64,000 nt of DNA. Source: Geothrix limicola (lineage in GTDB: Bacteria; Acidobacteriota; Holophagae; Holophagales; Holophagaceae). Each line of letters begins with the position of its first letter. Position 1 is the stretch's first letter. A program made the translations under genes and the position numbers. Shown in pieces: positions 38,691 through 48,273 of the stretch. Location: assembly GCF_030268085.1 (NCBI RefSeq), contig NZ_BSDE01000004.1, positions 1-64,000 on the forward strand. The letters run 5' to 3'. The notes beneath the pieces are model-generated. The model saw only the letters and a program-made list of their open reading frames with translations, was not told the origin of the DNA and searched no databases.

Positions 38691-40022
38691 TCACACGTGC
38701 GCCAGCACCTTCAGCGCCTTCTCGACCTCGCCCTTCAACTGGCCGGGCTTCACTTCGGCCAGGTCGTAGGTGGCGCGGATCATGGGCTTGTTGACCTTGA
38801 GCACGCGGGTGATGTCGATGGGCGTGGCCGAGAGCACGACGTCGCAGGGGGTGGCGTCGATGGTCTTCTCCAGATCCTTCACCTGGGCATCGCCGTAGCC
38901 CATGGCGGGCAGGATGCCCTGGGCATTGGGGTACTTCCGGTAGGTGGCGGCGATGGAGGCCACGGCGTAGGGCAGGGGGTCGACGATGCGGGCGGCGCCG
39001 CAGTTCTTGGCTGCGACCACACCGGCGCCGTAGGTCATGGAGCCGTGGGTGAGCGTCGGGCCGTCCTCGATGACGAGCACGTTCTTGCCCTTGATCATCT
39101 CGGGCTTGGCGCAGGATACCGGGCTGTTGGCGCGGATCACGACGGCCTTGGGATTGAGTTTCGCGGCGGCGGCCTCGATGCCCTTGATGTCGAGTTCCTT
39201 GGCGGAGTCGCACTTGTTGATGACGATGACGTCGGCGCGGCGGAAGTTGGCTTCGCCGGGATGGTAGATGGACTCGTGGCCCGGGCGCAGGGGATCGGCG
39301 ATGACGATGTGCAGGTCGCAGGCGTAGAAGGGCAGGTCGTTGTTGCCGCCGTCCCAGAGGATGACGTCGGCTTCCTTCTCGGCGTTGCGGATGATCTGCT
39401 CGTAGTCCACGCCCGAGTAGATGACGAAGCCGTTGTCGATGTGCGGTTCGTACTCCTCGCGCTCCTCGATGGTGCACTTGTGCTTGTCGAGGTCGCTGTA
39501 GTCGGCGAAGCGCTGGCAGGCCTGCTTGGCGAGGTCGCCGTAGGGCATGGGGTGGCGGATGGCCACCACCTTCTTGCCCAGGCCCTTCAGGATGTTGCTG
39601 ATGTAGCGCGTGGTCTGGCTCTTGCCCGCGCCCGTGCGCACGGCCGTGATGGCGATGACCGGCACCTTGGACTTGATCATCGTCTTGTCGGCGCCCAGCA
39701 GCTCGAAGTCCACGCCCAGGGCGATGCACTGGCTGGCCAGGTGCATGACCGTTTCGTGGGTCACGTCTGAGTAGGAGAACACCGCCACGTCGGGCTTCTC
39801 GCGCTTGATGACCTCCGTCAGCTCGGATTCATCGAAGATGGGGATGCCGTTGGGATACAGCTTGCCGGCCAGTTCGGCCGGGTAGCGGCGCCCCGCGATA
39901 TCGGGAATCTGGGTGGCGGTGAAGGCCACCACCTGGTAGTCCGGGTTGTCCCGGTACACCGTATTGAAGTTGTGGAAGTCGCGTCCGGCGGCTCCCAGGA
40001 TCAGCACTCGTCGTGTCGCCAT
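38691..40022 (-). CDS. Cyclic 2,3-diphosphoglycerate synthase-like P-loop NTPase
   Basis: 443 aa from the ATG at 40022. The N-terminal Rossmann-like part starts RRVLILGAAGRDFHNFNTVYRDN. The P-loop ITAVRTGAGKSQTTRYI lies near 140. Further conserved pieces are VIRANSPVSCAKPEMIKGKNVLVIEDGPTLTHG and LPAMGYGDAQVKDLEKTI. It aligns in layout with archaeal cDPG synthases and bacterial homologues called 'GTPase'. Whether bacteria of this type make cyclic diphosphoglycerate is not certain, so the reaction is inference. Confidence 0.85.
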   Translation of the reverse strand: MATRRVLILGAAGRDFHNFNTVYRDNPDYQVVAFTATQIPDIAGRRYPAELAGKLYPNGIPIFDESELTEVIKREKPDVAVFSYSDVTHETVMHLASQCIALGVDFELLGADKTMIKSKVPVIAITAVRTGAGKSQTTRYISNILKGLGKKVVAIRHPMPYGDLAKQACQRFADYSDLDKHKCTIEEREEYEPHIDNGFVIYSGVDYEQIIRNAEKEADVILWDGGNNDLPFYACDLHIVIADPLRPGHESIYHPGEANFRRADVIVINKCDSAKELDIKGIEAAAAKLNPKAVVIRANSPVSCAKPEMIKGKNVLVIEDGPTLTHGSMTYGAGVVAAKNCGAARIVDPLPYAVASIAATYRKYPNAQGILPAMGYGDAQVKDLEKTIDATPCDVVLSATPIDITRVLKVNKPMIRATYDLAEVKPGQLKGEVEKALKVLAHV

Positions 40023-40174
40023 GACACTATGCCTTTCGGTCCAGCGGGAGGCCGACACGCTCGGTGGTGGCAGTCCTGGCCATCCGCGACCCAGGGAGGA
40101 TAGCCCCCTTCATGGGCCGATGAAAACGGGAATGTGGCCTGAATCACAGGCCTCGAAGCGTCTATGCTTTTCCC

Positions 40175-43057
40175 ATGCCAATTCCTCCTGTCCTCTCGGC
40201 CTTTTTTCGACGCTGGCGCCGGCTCATCCTTGTCCTGACGGGCATCTACGCCCTCTGGCTGCTGGTGGGGTTCTTCCTCATCCCGGCCCTGGTCCGCCCC
40301 CGCCTCGAGCAGGCGGCGACCAAGGCCCTAAAGCGCCCCGTCACGGTGGCGAAGCTGGGCTTCAACCCCTTCACCTTCGGCACCACCCTGCAGGGCCTGC
40401 GGGTGGCGGAGCCGGGCGGCGGCGACTGGATCACCCTCCGACGCCTCTACGTGAATTACGACGTGTGGCGCCTGCTGCGGCACACCCTGGCCTTCTCACG
40501 CATCGAGGTGGAGGGCCTGCTGGTGAAGACTTCGCTGGATGGATCGGGCCGCCTCAACTTCCAGGACCTGCTGGAAGAAGAAGGTCCGAAGGAGCCTGAA
40601 TCCAAGGAGGCCTCCACCTGGATCCTGGACGTCGGCCGCTTCCAGATGACCGAAGGGCGCCTCGACTTCTCGGATCGTTCGGCGGCCTCGCCCTTCCACA
40701 CGGTCGTCGGCCCCATCGCCTTTCAGGTGGATCACATCCGCACCGAGGTGGGCCACCGCAGCGGCGTCTCCCTGGAGGCCTGGACCGAAGCCAAGGAGCA
40801 CCTGGCCTGGAGGGGCGACCTCAGCCTCCAGCCCTTGAGTTCTAAGGGCAGCCTGCTCATCGAGAACCTCTCCCTGCCCAAGTACCGGCCCTACGAGCAG
40901 GAGCAGGTCTCCAGCGAGATCCGCAGCGGCACCGCCAGCCTGCACGCCCAGTACCGCTTCGCCTGGGGGAAGGAGCATCGCGAGGTCGGCTTGTCGGACC
41001 TGGGCTTCACGCTGAAGGGGCTGAAGGTGGGCGAGCGCGGCGTCGCCGAGTCCGCCGTGGAACTGCCGCTGCTGGAGATCTCGGAGGGTCGCGCCGACCT
41101 GCTGGCGCCCTCGGTGGAGCTGGGGGCCATCCGCGCGGAAGGCGGCGTGGTGCGCCTTCAGAAGGCCAAGGACGGCAGCCTCAACCTGGCCCGCATCTTC
41201 AAACCGATCAAACCCAAGGAGAAGAAGGAGGACGAAAAGCCCCTTCAGATGCTCGTTCGCGAGCTGGCGCTGAAGGGTTTCCAGCTTGGATGGGAGGACC
41301 AATCCCTGGCCCGTCCCGCGAAGACCGAGGTCAAGGATCTGAACCTGCACTGGCACGGGCTGTCGCTGGATCCGGCGGCCTCCAGCACGGTGGCCCTGGA
41401 TCTGAAGGTGGGAGAGGGTTCGCTATCGGCGGAAGGCAGCCTGGCCCCGCTCAAGACGGCGGGTGATCTGAAATTGAAGCTCGCGGGCCTGGCCCTGAGC
41501 CCCTTCGATCCCTACCTGGATTCGGCCCTGGACCTGCGGATCGCCTCGGGCCAGGTGGGCGCCGAGGGCCGCGTGCGCTTCGCTTTTGAAGGCCGCAAAT
41601 CGGACGGTCTGACCTATCAGGGCGGGGCCTCCGTGCAGGGCCTGGAGGTGCGCGACGCCAAGCTGGGCGAAGCCTTCCTCCGCTGGAAGCAGCTCAAGGT
41701 CGCGGGCGCGGATGTCCACACGGCGCCCCTGGCCCTGGCCATCCAAGCCGTGGACTGGACGGACATCGAAGGCCGCCTCGTCGTGCAGCCCGACGGCAGC
41801 ACCAACGTAGCCCGAGCCCTGCGCTTGGAAACAACCCCCAAGGAGGGCGCGAAGCCTGCGCCCGTGACGGCCTCGGCCCTGCCCGCCACGCCGGCCTCGG
41901 CGCCCGATATCAGCATCACGAAGCTGGGGATTTCGGGCGGGCGCCTGAGCTTCATCGACCGCTCGCTGCAGCCCAACGCCGCCCTCGTGCTCAGCGATCT
42001 GGAGGGCTCGTACCTGGGCCTGTCCAGCCGTCCCGACGTGGCCTCCAAGGTGCTCTTCAAGGGCAAGGCGGGCGGTCTCGCGCCCATCACCATCTCGGGC
42101 CACGCCATGCCCCTGCGCAACGATCTGGATACGGACGTGGCCCTGAAGATCCAGGGCGCCGATCTCACGGACTTCACGCCCTACACGGGCAAGTACCTGG
42201 GCTACACCGTGCAGAAGGGCAAGCTGGACGTGGACGCCCGCCTGCGCATCGACCACCGCAACCTGAAATCCGAAAACGCCGTGAAGCTCGACCAGTTCTA
42301 CCTGGGCGACAAGGTGCAGAGCCCCGACGCCACGGGCCTGCCCGTGAAGCTGGGGCTGGCAATACTACGCGATCGCAGGGGCGTCATCGCCTTCGACCTG
42401 CCCATCGAAGGCAGCCTCGACGATCCCGACGTGAAGTACGGCAAGCTCGTGTGGAAGGCCATCTTCGGCCTGCTCGGCAAGATCGCCGCCTCGCCCTTCA
42501 CGCTGATCGGCAACCTCTTCGGTTCGGATGCCGGCGACCTCAGCAGCCTGGGCTTCACGCCGGGTTCAAAGGCCCTGGATGCGGCGGCGACGACCAAGTT
42601 GCAGGCCCTCGCCAAGGCGCTGCAGGAGCGGCCGGAACTGCGGCTGGAGGCCGAGGGTGCCGTGGATGCCGATCAGGATGGCGCGGCCCTGCGCAAGGCC
42701 GCGCTGGAAACCCTGCTGCGGCAGACGCGGATGAAGGCCCTCAAGCTGGCGGAGGAATCACCGGTGCCCGCCGCCGAGCGGGAGCGCTGGATCGGCGCGG
42801 CCTTTGAAACAGCCTTCCCCCAGCCCCCGACGCCGAAGGGCGCCAAGCCCGCGCCGCCGCCACCACCCGCGGAAATGGAGCAGCGCCTGCTGGGCACCCT
42901 GAAGGTGGAAGCCGTCGACCTCGACCAGTTGGCCGATGGCCGGGTGAAGGCCGTGCTCGGCTGGCTGCTCAACACCGCCAAGGCCGATCCCGAGCGCGTC
43001 TTCGAGGTGCAGACCGGCAAGGCCAAGGGCCCGGCCGTGGTCTTCTCGCTGAAATAG
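40175..43057 (+). CDS. Giant AsmA-like DUF748 envelope protein
   Basis: 960 aa. One N-terminal membrane helix (about 16-38), followed by repeated beta-rich DUF748 segments, e.g. KALKRPVTVAKLGFNPFTFG and VEGRLVVQPDGSTNVARALR. A C-terminal region resembles a degenerate OmpA-like domain (about 790-870, TKLQALAKALQERPELRLEAEGAVD). AsmA-like proteins bridge the periplasm and are thought to move phospholipids to the outer membrane. Length is normal for DUF748 proteins. The divergent 150-bp gap to the cDPGS-like gene should hold both promoters. Confidence 0.9.
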   Translation: MPIPPVLSAFFRRWRRLILVLTGIYALWLLVGFFLIPALVRPRLEQAATKALKRPVTVAKLGFNPFTFGTTLQGLRVAEPGGGDWITLRRLYVNYDVWRLLRHTLAFSRIEVEGLLVKTSLDGSGRLNFQDLLEEEGPKEPESKEASTWILDVGRFQMTEGRLDFSDRSAASPFHTVVGPIAFQVDHIRTEVGHRSGVSLEAWTEAKEHLAWRGDLSLQPLSSKGSLLIENLSLPKYRPYEQEQVSSEIRSGTASLHAQYRFAWGKEHREVGLSDLGFTLKGLKVGERGVAESAVELPLLEISEGRADLLAPSVELGAIRAEGGVVRLQKAKDGSLNLARIFKPIKPKEKKEDEKPLQMLVRELALKGFQLGWEDQSLARPAKTEVKDLNLHWHGLSLDPAASSTVALDLKVGEGSLSAEGSLAPLKTAGDLKLKLAGLALSPFDPYLDSALDLRIASGQVGAEGRVRFAFEGRKSDGLTYQGGASVQGLEVRDAKLGEAFLRWKQLKVAGADVHTAPLALAIQAVDWTDIEGRLVVQPDGSTNVARALRLETTPKEGAKPAPVTASALPATPASAPDISITKLGISGGRLSFIDRSLQPNAALVLSDLEGSYLGLSSRPDVASKVLFKGKAGGLAPITISGHAMPLRNDLDTDVALKIQGADLTDFTPYTGKYLGYTVQKGKLDVDARLRIDHRNLKSENAVKLDQFYLGDKVQSPDATGLPVKLGLAILRDRRGVIAFDLPIEGSLDDPDVKYGKLVWKAIFGLLGKIAASPFTLIGNLFGSDAGDLSSLGFTPGSKALDAAATTKLQALAKALQERPELRLEAEGAVDADQDGAALRKAALETLLRQTRMKALKLAEESPVPAAERERWIGAAFETAFPQPPTPKGAKPAPPPPPAEMEQRLLGTLKVEAVDLDQLADGRVKAVLGWLLNTAKADPERVFEVQTGKAKGPAVVFSLK

Positions 43058-43218
43058 GAAGCCATCCGGAGCATCGGCTGCCTGGCACAGGGCTGTGCAG
43101 ACACCGATGCTTCCGAGGGGTACCATGGCCGCACAGTCATCCATCCGGCCGGGGCAGCCAGTGCCCTATTTCCTTGAGGACGCTGGATTCAGAACTCGAT
43201 CGGGAGGCGCACCACCAG

Positions 43219-43812
43219 ATGAGCAGATGTCGGGGAGCGGGGGCTGGACAGGGGAGACGGGGCCTTGCAGGCATCCTCCTTCTGGCCCTGCCCTGGACGC
43301 CGGCCCTGTCAGCAGGGGCGCCCGAGGCGTATCTGCGGCCCCAGGCTTTTGAGGAATACGAAACGCGGGCCGCCCTCCTCCTATCGGTGGCCAAGTTCAC
43401 CGAATGGCCCGGGGAGGCTTTCCGGGAAGGAGATGCCTTCGTCATCGGGGTGCTGGGCGAGAGTCCCATCGCCGCGGCCCTGGAACAGATGTCCGGCCTC
43501 ACGCTGCAAGGCCGGAAGGTGGTGGTTCGTCGCTTCCGAAGCAGTTCCGAGCTGCAAGCCTGCCATGTCCTCTACTTCGCGCGGGCAGAGGAACGGTCCA
43601 TGGCCCAACTCAAGGACAGGCTGGCCTCCCGCTACGTTCTCACCATCGGGGAAACCAGCTTCTTCCTGGGCTTCGGGGGCGCCATCCAGCTCTTCCGCGA
43701 GGAGGGCGGGCGGCTCCGCTTCGTGCTCAACCGGTCGGCCCTCGACCAATCCCGCCTGCGGGTCGCCCCCCAGGTCCAGAAGTTCGCCAAACAAATCTAC
43801 ATCCAACCCTAA
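43219..43812 (+). CDS. YfiR-like (DUF4154) periplasmic protein
   Basis: 197 aa from the ATG at 43219 (GGGAGG upstream); the longer frame would need a TTG. Signal peptide to about residue 30. DUF4154 features: LLLSVAKFTEWPGEAF, VIGVLGESPIAAALEQM, VLTIGETSFFLGFGGAIQL and LRFVLNRSALDQSRLRV. In other bacteria YfiR represses a membrane diguanylate cyclase. Here the next gene is a hybrid histidine kinase, and only five bases lie between stop and start, so the pair probably forms a sensor unit. Confidence 0.9.
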   Translation: MSRCRGAGAGQGRRGLAGILLLALPWTPALSAGAPEAYLRPQAFEEYETRAALLLSVAKFTEWPGEAFREGDAFVIGVLGESPIAAALEQMSGLTLQGRKVVVRRFRSSSELQACHVLYFARAEERSMAQLKDRLASRYVLTIGETSFFLGFGGAIQLFREEGGRLRFVLNRSALDQSRLRVAPQVQKFAKQIYIQP

Positions 43813-43817
43813 ATCCC

Positions 43818-46025
43818 GTGAGCCACCTGACCCACACCTCCCTGCGCCACAAGCTGATCCTCGTGATCATGCTGACGGCTGGAATGGCCCTCCTGGCGGC
43901 GGGCATCTCCTTTGTGGCCATCGCCAGGTCGGAATTCCGCGCCTCCGTTCAGCGCGAGCTGCAGCTGCTGGCCGAGGTGATCGGGGAGGGCAGCGCGGCG
44001 GCCCTGGAGTTCAAGGAACCCGCCGAAGCGAACCGGCTGCTCGCCAACCTCCGGGTCAACACCGACATCGTCGAGGCGGCCATCCTGGACCGGAATGGCC
44101 AGCCCTTCGGGACCTATCGCCGGGAGGGCAGCGGTCCCGTCAGCCTGCCAACCGACCTGCACGGGCGGACCTTCCAGTTCGAGTCGGGGCGCATCTGGCT
44201 TGCCGCGCCCATCGTGCATTCAGGCGAGCGGCTGGGAACCATCTACCTGCGTGCCGACACCAAGGCCCTCACCACCCGCCTGCTCTGGGTGGCCGGAACC
44301 ACCCTGCTGGCGACCCTGCTCATCGCCTCGGCGGCCATGGGGCTTGCCTTCAAGATGGGGAAGCTGGTCTCAGAGCCCATCCTCCACCTGACAGAGGCCG
44401 CCCACCGCATGGCCAAATCCAAAGATCCGGGGCTGCGGGTGGCCCGGGAATCCGAGGATGAGGTGGGCTCCCTGGTGGATGCCTTCAACGACATGCTGGA
44501 CCGGCTGGGAGAGCGCCAGGCCCGGTTGGAGGAAGCTCAGCATCTGGCCCGCCTGGGGAACTGGGCGATCCAACCCGGCCTGCAGCACACCGAGTGGTCT
44601 GAGGAGACCTTCCGGATCTTCGGCCTCGAGCCGGGTGTCCACCCGATACCAGACCAGGAGGCTTTTCGCGCCCTCATCCATCCGGAGGATCTGGTTCCGC
44701 TGGAGGCCGCCTTCCTTCGCTGCTGGAAGGAGGCTGGCCGCTTCGAGATCGATCACCGCATCCTCCGCCCGGATGGCAGCCTCGGCTGGGTCCACACGTC
44801 GGGCATCTGCCTCCGGGATGGGGAAGGCCAGCTGATGATGCGCGGCACCGTCATGGACATCACGGAGCGCAAGCATGCCGAGGCGGCCATGCTCCAGGGG
44901 CAGAAACTCGAAAGCCTGGGCGTGCTCACCGGAGGCATCGCCCATGACTTCAACAACCTGCTGGGGGCTCTCCAGGGCTACCTGGACATGGCCCGGATGG
45001 ATCTGCCTGAAGGGAGTTCTGCGGAGAGCTATCTCGGCAAGGCGGAGCGGGTGATCCAGCGCGCCTCCGAGCTCATCCGCCAGATGCTCGCCTATTCGGG
45101 GCGGGGCCAGTTCCAGGTGAAGCCCCTCGATCTGGGCCAGCTGGTGAAGGAGATGGGCCATCTGCTCTCCATCTCCATCCCCAAGAAAGCGGAACTGGTG
45201 GTCCAGACGGCGGATCCCCTTCCTGCGGTGGTCGCGGACGCTGCCCAGATCCAGCAGGTGATCATGAACCTGGTGATCAACGCCGGCGACGCCCTGAAAG
45301 AGCAGGGGGGCTACATCAAGGTGCGCACCTATGCGGAGTCCCTGGATGAGGAGAGCCTGGCCGCCACCTACGCGGGGCAGGCCATGGTGCCGGGTCCTTT
45401 CGTGGTGCTGGAGGTCGAGGACAACGGGCATGGCATGGACGGAGATACCCTGGCCCGCATTTTCGACCCCTTCTTCACCACCAAGTTCAAGGGCCGGGGC
45501 CTGGGCCTGGCGGCCCTTCTCGGCATCGTGAAGGGCCATAACGGGGGCATTAAGGTCTACAGCGAAGTGGGACAGGGCACGACGTTCAAGGTCCTCCTGC
45601 CCGCCTCCCAGGAGGTGGTGGCCGCGGCGGAGGAAAAGGTCCAGGAGGATGCCTATCGGGGATCCGGAACCGTGCTCCTGATCGATGACGAGGCCAGCAT
45701 CCTTTCGGCCACCGGGGATTTCCTCAAACGGATGGGGTTCGAGGTGCGGACCGCCAGCAATGGCTTGGAGGGTGTCTCCCAGGTCCTGGAGCACCCGGGA
45801 GAGTGCCGGCTGGTGCTGCTGGACCTCACCATGCCTCAGATGGACGGAGTCGAGTGTTTCCAGCGCATCCGCGAACTGGAACCGGGCCTGCCCGTCATCA
45901 TGACCAGCGGATTCAGCGCAGGCGAAGGCATCGAGGGACTCTGGGACCAGGGCCTGTCCGGCTTCCTGCAGAAACCCTACAGCCTTGCGACGCTTCGCGC
46001 CAAAGTCAGGGAGACCCTCGGATGA
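43818..46025 (+). CDS. Hybrid sensor histidine kinase (periplasmic sensor, HAMP, PAS, HisKA, HATPase, REC)
   Basis: 735 aa from the GTG at 43818. Membrane helices at about 11-33 and 153-176 enclose a periplasmic CHASE8-like sensor of about 120 residues. Then HAMP (about 178-230) and a PAS domain (about 245-355, LGNWAIQPGLQHTEWSEETF). The HisKA phospho-acceptor is His376 in GGIAHDFNN. HATPase boxes follow (NLVINAGDAL, DNGHGM). The C-terminal receiver has Asp669 (LVLLDLTMP). No separate response regulator is near, so output probably goes by the fused receiver. Overlaps the receptor gene by ATGA. Confidence 0.93.
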   Translation: MSHLTHTSLRHKLILVIMLTAGMALLAAGISFVAIARSEFRASVQRELQLLAEVIGEGSAAALEFKEPAEANRLLANLRVNTDIVEAAILDRNGQPFGTYRREGSGPVSLPTDLHGRTFQFESGRIWLAAPIVHSGERLGTIYLRADTKALTTRLLWVAGTTLLATLLIASAAMGLAFKMGKLVSEPILHLTEAAHRMAKSKDPGLRVARESEDEVGSLVDAFNDMLDRLGERQARLEEAQHLARLGNWAIQPGLQHTEWSEETFRIFGLEPGVHPIPDQEAFRALIHPEDLVPLEAAFLRCWKEAGRFEIDHRILRPDGSLGWVHTSGICLRDGEGQLMMRGTVMDITERKHAEAAMLQGQKLESLGVLTGGIAHDFNNLLGALQGYLDMARMDLPEGSSAESYLGKAERVIQRASELIRQMLAYSGRGQFQVKPLDLGQLVKEMGHLLSISIPKKAELVVQTADPLPAVVADAAQIQQVIMNLVINAGDALKEQGGYIKVRTYAESLDEESLAATYAGQAMVPGPFVVLEVEDNGHGMDGDTLARIFDPFFTTKFKGRGLGLAALLGIVKGHNGGIKVYSEVGQGTTFKVLLPASQEVVAAAEEKVQEDAYRGSGTVLLIDDEASILSATGDFLKRMGFEVRTASNGLEGVSQVLEHPGECRLVLLDLTMPQMDGVECFQRIRELEPGLPVIMTSGFSAGEGIEGLWDQGLSGFLQKPYSLATLRAKVRETLG

Positions 46026-48256
46026 GATTTCGCCTCGGGGCAGGTCCAATATTCGCATCGGCCGCCGAGGCGGCCGATGAAGCGGGCAAGCGCCCGAGGT
46101 CTGCCATGGGTCATGGGGATGGATGGAGGCGATGCACCCTTTCCGCAGGGCTCCTGCTGGGAGGCCCGCTATCGGCTTCGTCCTTTTCTGCAGCGGGCGA
46201 TGCCCAGGTGAATGCCGGTCCCCAGCTGAACGAGGTGCGCGGCCTGCCCCAGATGAGCCTGGAGGAGCTGCTTTCCGTGAAGGTGTCCGTGGCCACCCGA
46301 ACCGAATCCACGGTGCTGGAGGCGCCATCCATCGTGTCGGTGTTCACGGCCGATGACTTCCGGCGGATGGGGGCCCGGGACCTGAGGGATGTGCTGCGAA
46401 CGGTGCCGGGCTTCGAGCTGGGCATCCGCAGCCAATTGGGCTACACGGAATTCGGGGTGCGGGGCGTCATCACGGACAACACCGAGAAGGTGCGCATCCT
46501 CGTGGATGGCCTGCCCGTCAACGAGAACCTGGAAGGCAGCGGCACCATCATCTTCGGCGACATGTCCCTGGACAACGTCCAGCAGATCGAGATCATCCGG
46601 GGGCCCGGCTCGGCGCTCTACGGCACCAACGCCTTCCTGGGCGTGATCAGCATCCTCACGAAGGATGCCTCCAACTCCGGTGGGGCCACCACCGTGTCGG
46701 CCCGTGGCGGCAGCTTCAACACCCGCGAGGGCAGCGTACTCAGCGGATGGTCCGGCGGGCGGTTCCGGATCTCGGCCTACCTGCACTACCTGGATACCGA
46801 TGGACCCGCGCCCTCTGTCGCGCAGGATGCCCTCCAAGTCTTGGCGGGTCCGCCCGACTTCTCGGCCCTGAACCGGGGCATCTCCCTGGCGGGCACTCCG
46901 GCGGGCCACATCCACGCCTTCCGCAGACAGCTCAGTGCGCAGGTCAAGCTGGACTACCAGGGCCTCACCTTCAACGGTGTGTTCACCAATGCGCACAAGG
47001 GCCCCTATCTGGGCACCTATTTCGCCGTGAACGAGCATTCGGACGCCCACCCCAGCCAGGCCCAGGGAACCCTGAGCTACACCCTACGGCCCGCGGAGGA
47101 CTGGGTGATCGAGCCCCGGCTCTACGCCTTGCACTACATCGCCGACAACCGCTGGAACGACGCCCCGAACGGGTACCGGATGCCCGATGGGCAGGGCGGA
47201 ACCGTCGACTACACCCAGGGGAGCTACGAGATCAACCGGGCCACGCAGCAGACCCGGGGCGCCGAGGTCAAGGCCACCTGGTCCCCGGCCGGGCCCCACC
47301 GGGTCATCCTGGGTGGTTCTCTGGAGGAGCAGAAGCTTTACGCCCTGACCAACTTCGCCAACGTCCCTGGCTTCGGGCTGGATCGGATGGTACCAACGCC
47401 CTCCATCATGCGGAAGGAACCGGTCCGCACCCTGTCCTCGGCCTACCTGCAGGACCAGTGGGCGCCCGCCCAGGCCTTTGCCCTCACCACGGGGTTGCGG
47501 ATGGACCGCTACAACGATGCGGGGACCTCGATCACGCCCCGCCTGGCGGCGGTCTGGAGGCCGGATCCGGCCTGGCACGTCAAGCTCCTCTACGGCGAGG
47601 CCTTCCGCGCTCCGACCTTCGTGGAGTCCTACCTCTTCGCCGCCAACGGTTTCATCCAGGGCCGTGAGGACGTCAAGCCCGAGACCATCCGGACTGGGGA
47701 ATTCGAAGTGGGCCGTCGCCTGGGTTCCGCGGCCCTCTGGCGCGTCGTGTTCTTCGAGAACCGCATCACGAACCTGCTCAACCTGGTGCCCGTACCCGGC
47801 GGACTCCGGTATCAGAACCTCCCCGAGGTCACCACCGTCAAGGGGATCGAGACCGAACTGACCCTCACACTCTCCAGCACGCTGAGCGGCTACGTGAACG
47901 CCTCAGGGCAGAGCGGGCGGAACGGGGCCACCGGCGAGACCCTGGTGGGCATGGCCAACTGGCGCGGCAACCTCGGCCTCAATGCGGCCTTCTCGGATCG
48001 CCTGAACCTTCATGCGGCCCTGGGCGTGGTGGGACCGCGACTGCGGGGCACGGGGGATGCCCGCCCCGATCTCCGGGGATATCGGACCGTGGACCTGGCT
48101 CTCACCTTCACGCCTGTTCCCGCCCTGGATCTCAGCCTCTCGGCCCACAACCTCTTCGACGCCGACCAGCGCTTCCCCTCCGTGTCCGTGCCCCTGCCCG
48201 GGGACCTGCCCTGGGAAGGGCGTTCCATCCAGGCGGGTCTGAGCTGGCATTTCTGA
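46022..48256 (+). CDS. TonB-dependent outer-membrane receptor
   Basis: 744 aa; ATG at 46022 overlaps the kinase stop (ATGA), indicating translational coupling. A long N-terminal leader precedes a hydrophobic export segment (LSAGLLLGGPLSASSF). The plug domain runs about 75-200: EAPSIVSVFTADDFRRMGARDLRDVLRTVPGFE, VRILVDGLPVNE and IEIIRGPGSALYGTNAFLGVI. The rest is a 22-strand barrel ending in ...GLSWHF with C-terminal Phe, as outer-membrane proteins do. Ligand unknown; the YfiR-kinase-receptor triad suggests ligand-coupled signalling. Confidence 0.93.
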   Translation: MRFRLGAGPIFASAAEAADEAGKRPRSAMGHGDGWRRCTLSAGLLLGGPLSASSFSAAGDAQVNAGPQLNEVRGLPQMSLEELLSVKVSVATRTESTVLEAPSIVSVFTADDFRRMGARDLRDVLRTVPGFELGIRSQLGYTEFGVRGVITDNTEKVRILVDGLPVNENLEGSGTIIFGDMSLDNVQQIEIIRGPGSALYGTNAFLGVISILTKDASNSGGATTVSARGGSFNTREGSVLSGWSGGRFRISAYLHYLDTDGPAPSVAQDALQVLAGPPDFSALNRGISLAGTPAGHIHAFRRQLSAQVKLDYQGLTFNGVFTNAHKGPYLGTYFAVNEHSDAHPSQAQGTLSYTLRPAEDWVIEPRLYALHYIADNRWNDAPNGYRMPDGQGGTVDYTQGSYEINRATQQTRGAEVKATWSPAGPHRVILGGSLEEQKLYALTNFANVPGFGLDRMVPTPSIMRKEPVRTLSSAYLQDQWAPAQAFALTTGLRMDRYNDAGTSITPRLAAVWRPDPAWHVKLLYGEAFRAPTFVESYLFAANGFIQGREDVKPETIRTGEFEVGRRLGSAALWRVVFFENRITNLLNLVPVPGGLRYQNLPEVTTVKGIETELTLTLSSTLSGYVNASGQSGRNGATGETLVGMANWRGNLGLNAAFSDRLNLHAALGVVGPRLRGTGDARPDLRGYRTVDLALTFTPVPALDLSLSAHNLFDADQRFPSVSVPLPGDLPWEGRSIQAGLSWHF

Positions 48257-48273
48257 AGGCCGGCCCGCCTCGA

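Noticed and set aside
43404-43817. N-terminal extension of the hybrid kinase frame
   Set aside because: It overlaps the YfiR-like gene in another frame; the GTG at 43818 just after that gene's stop is the sensible start.
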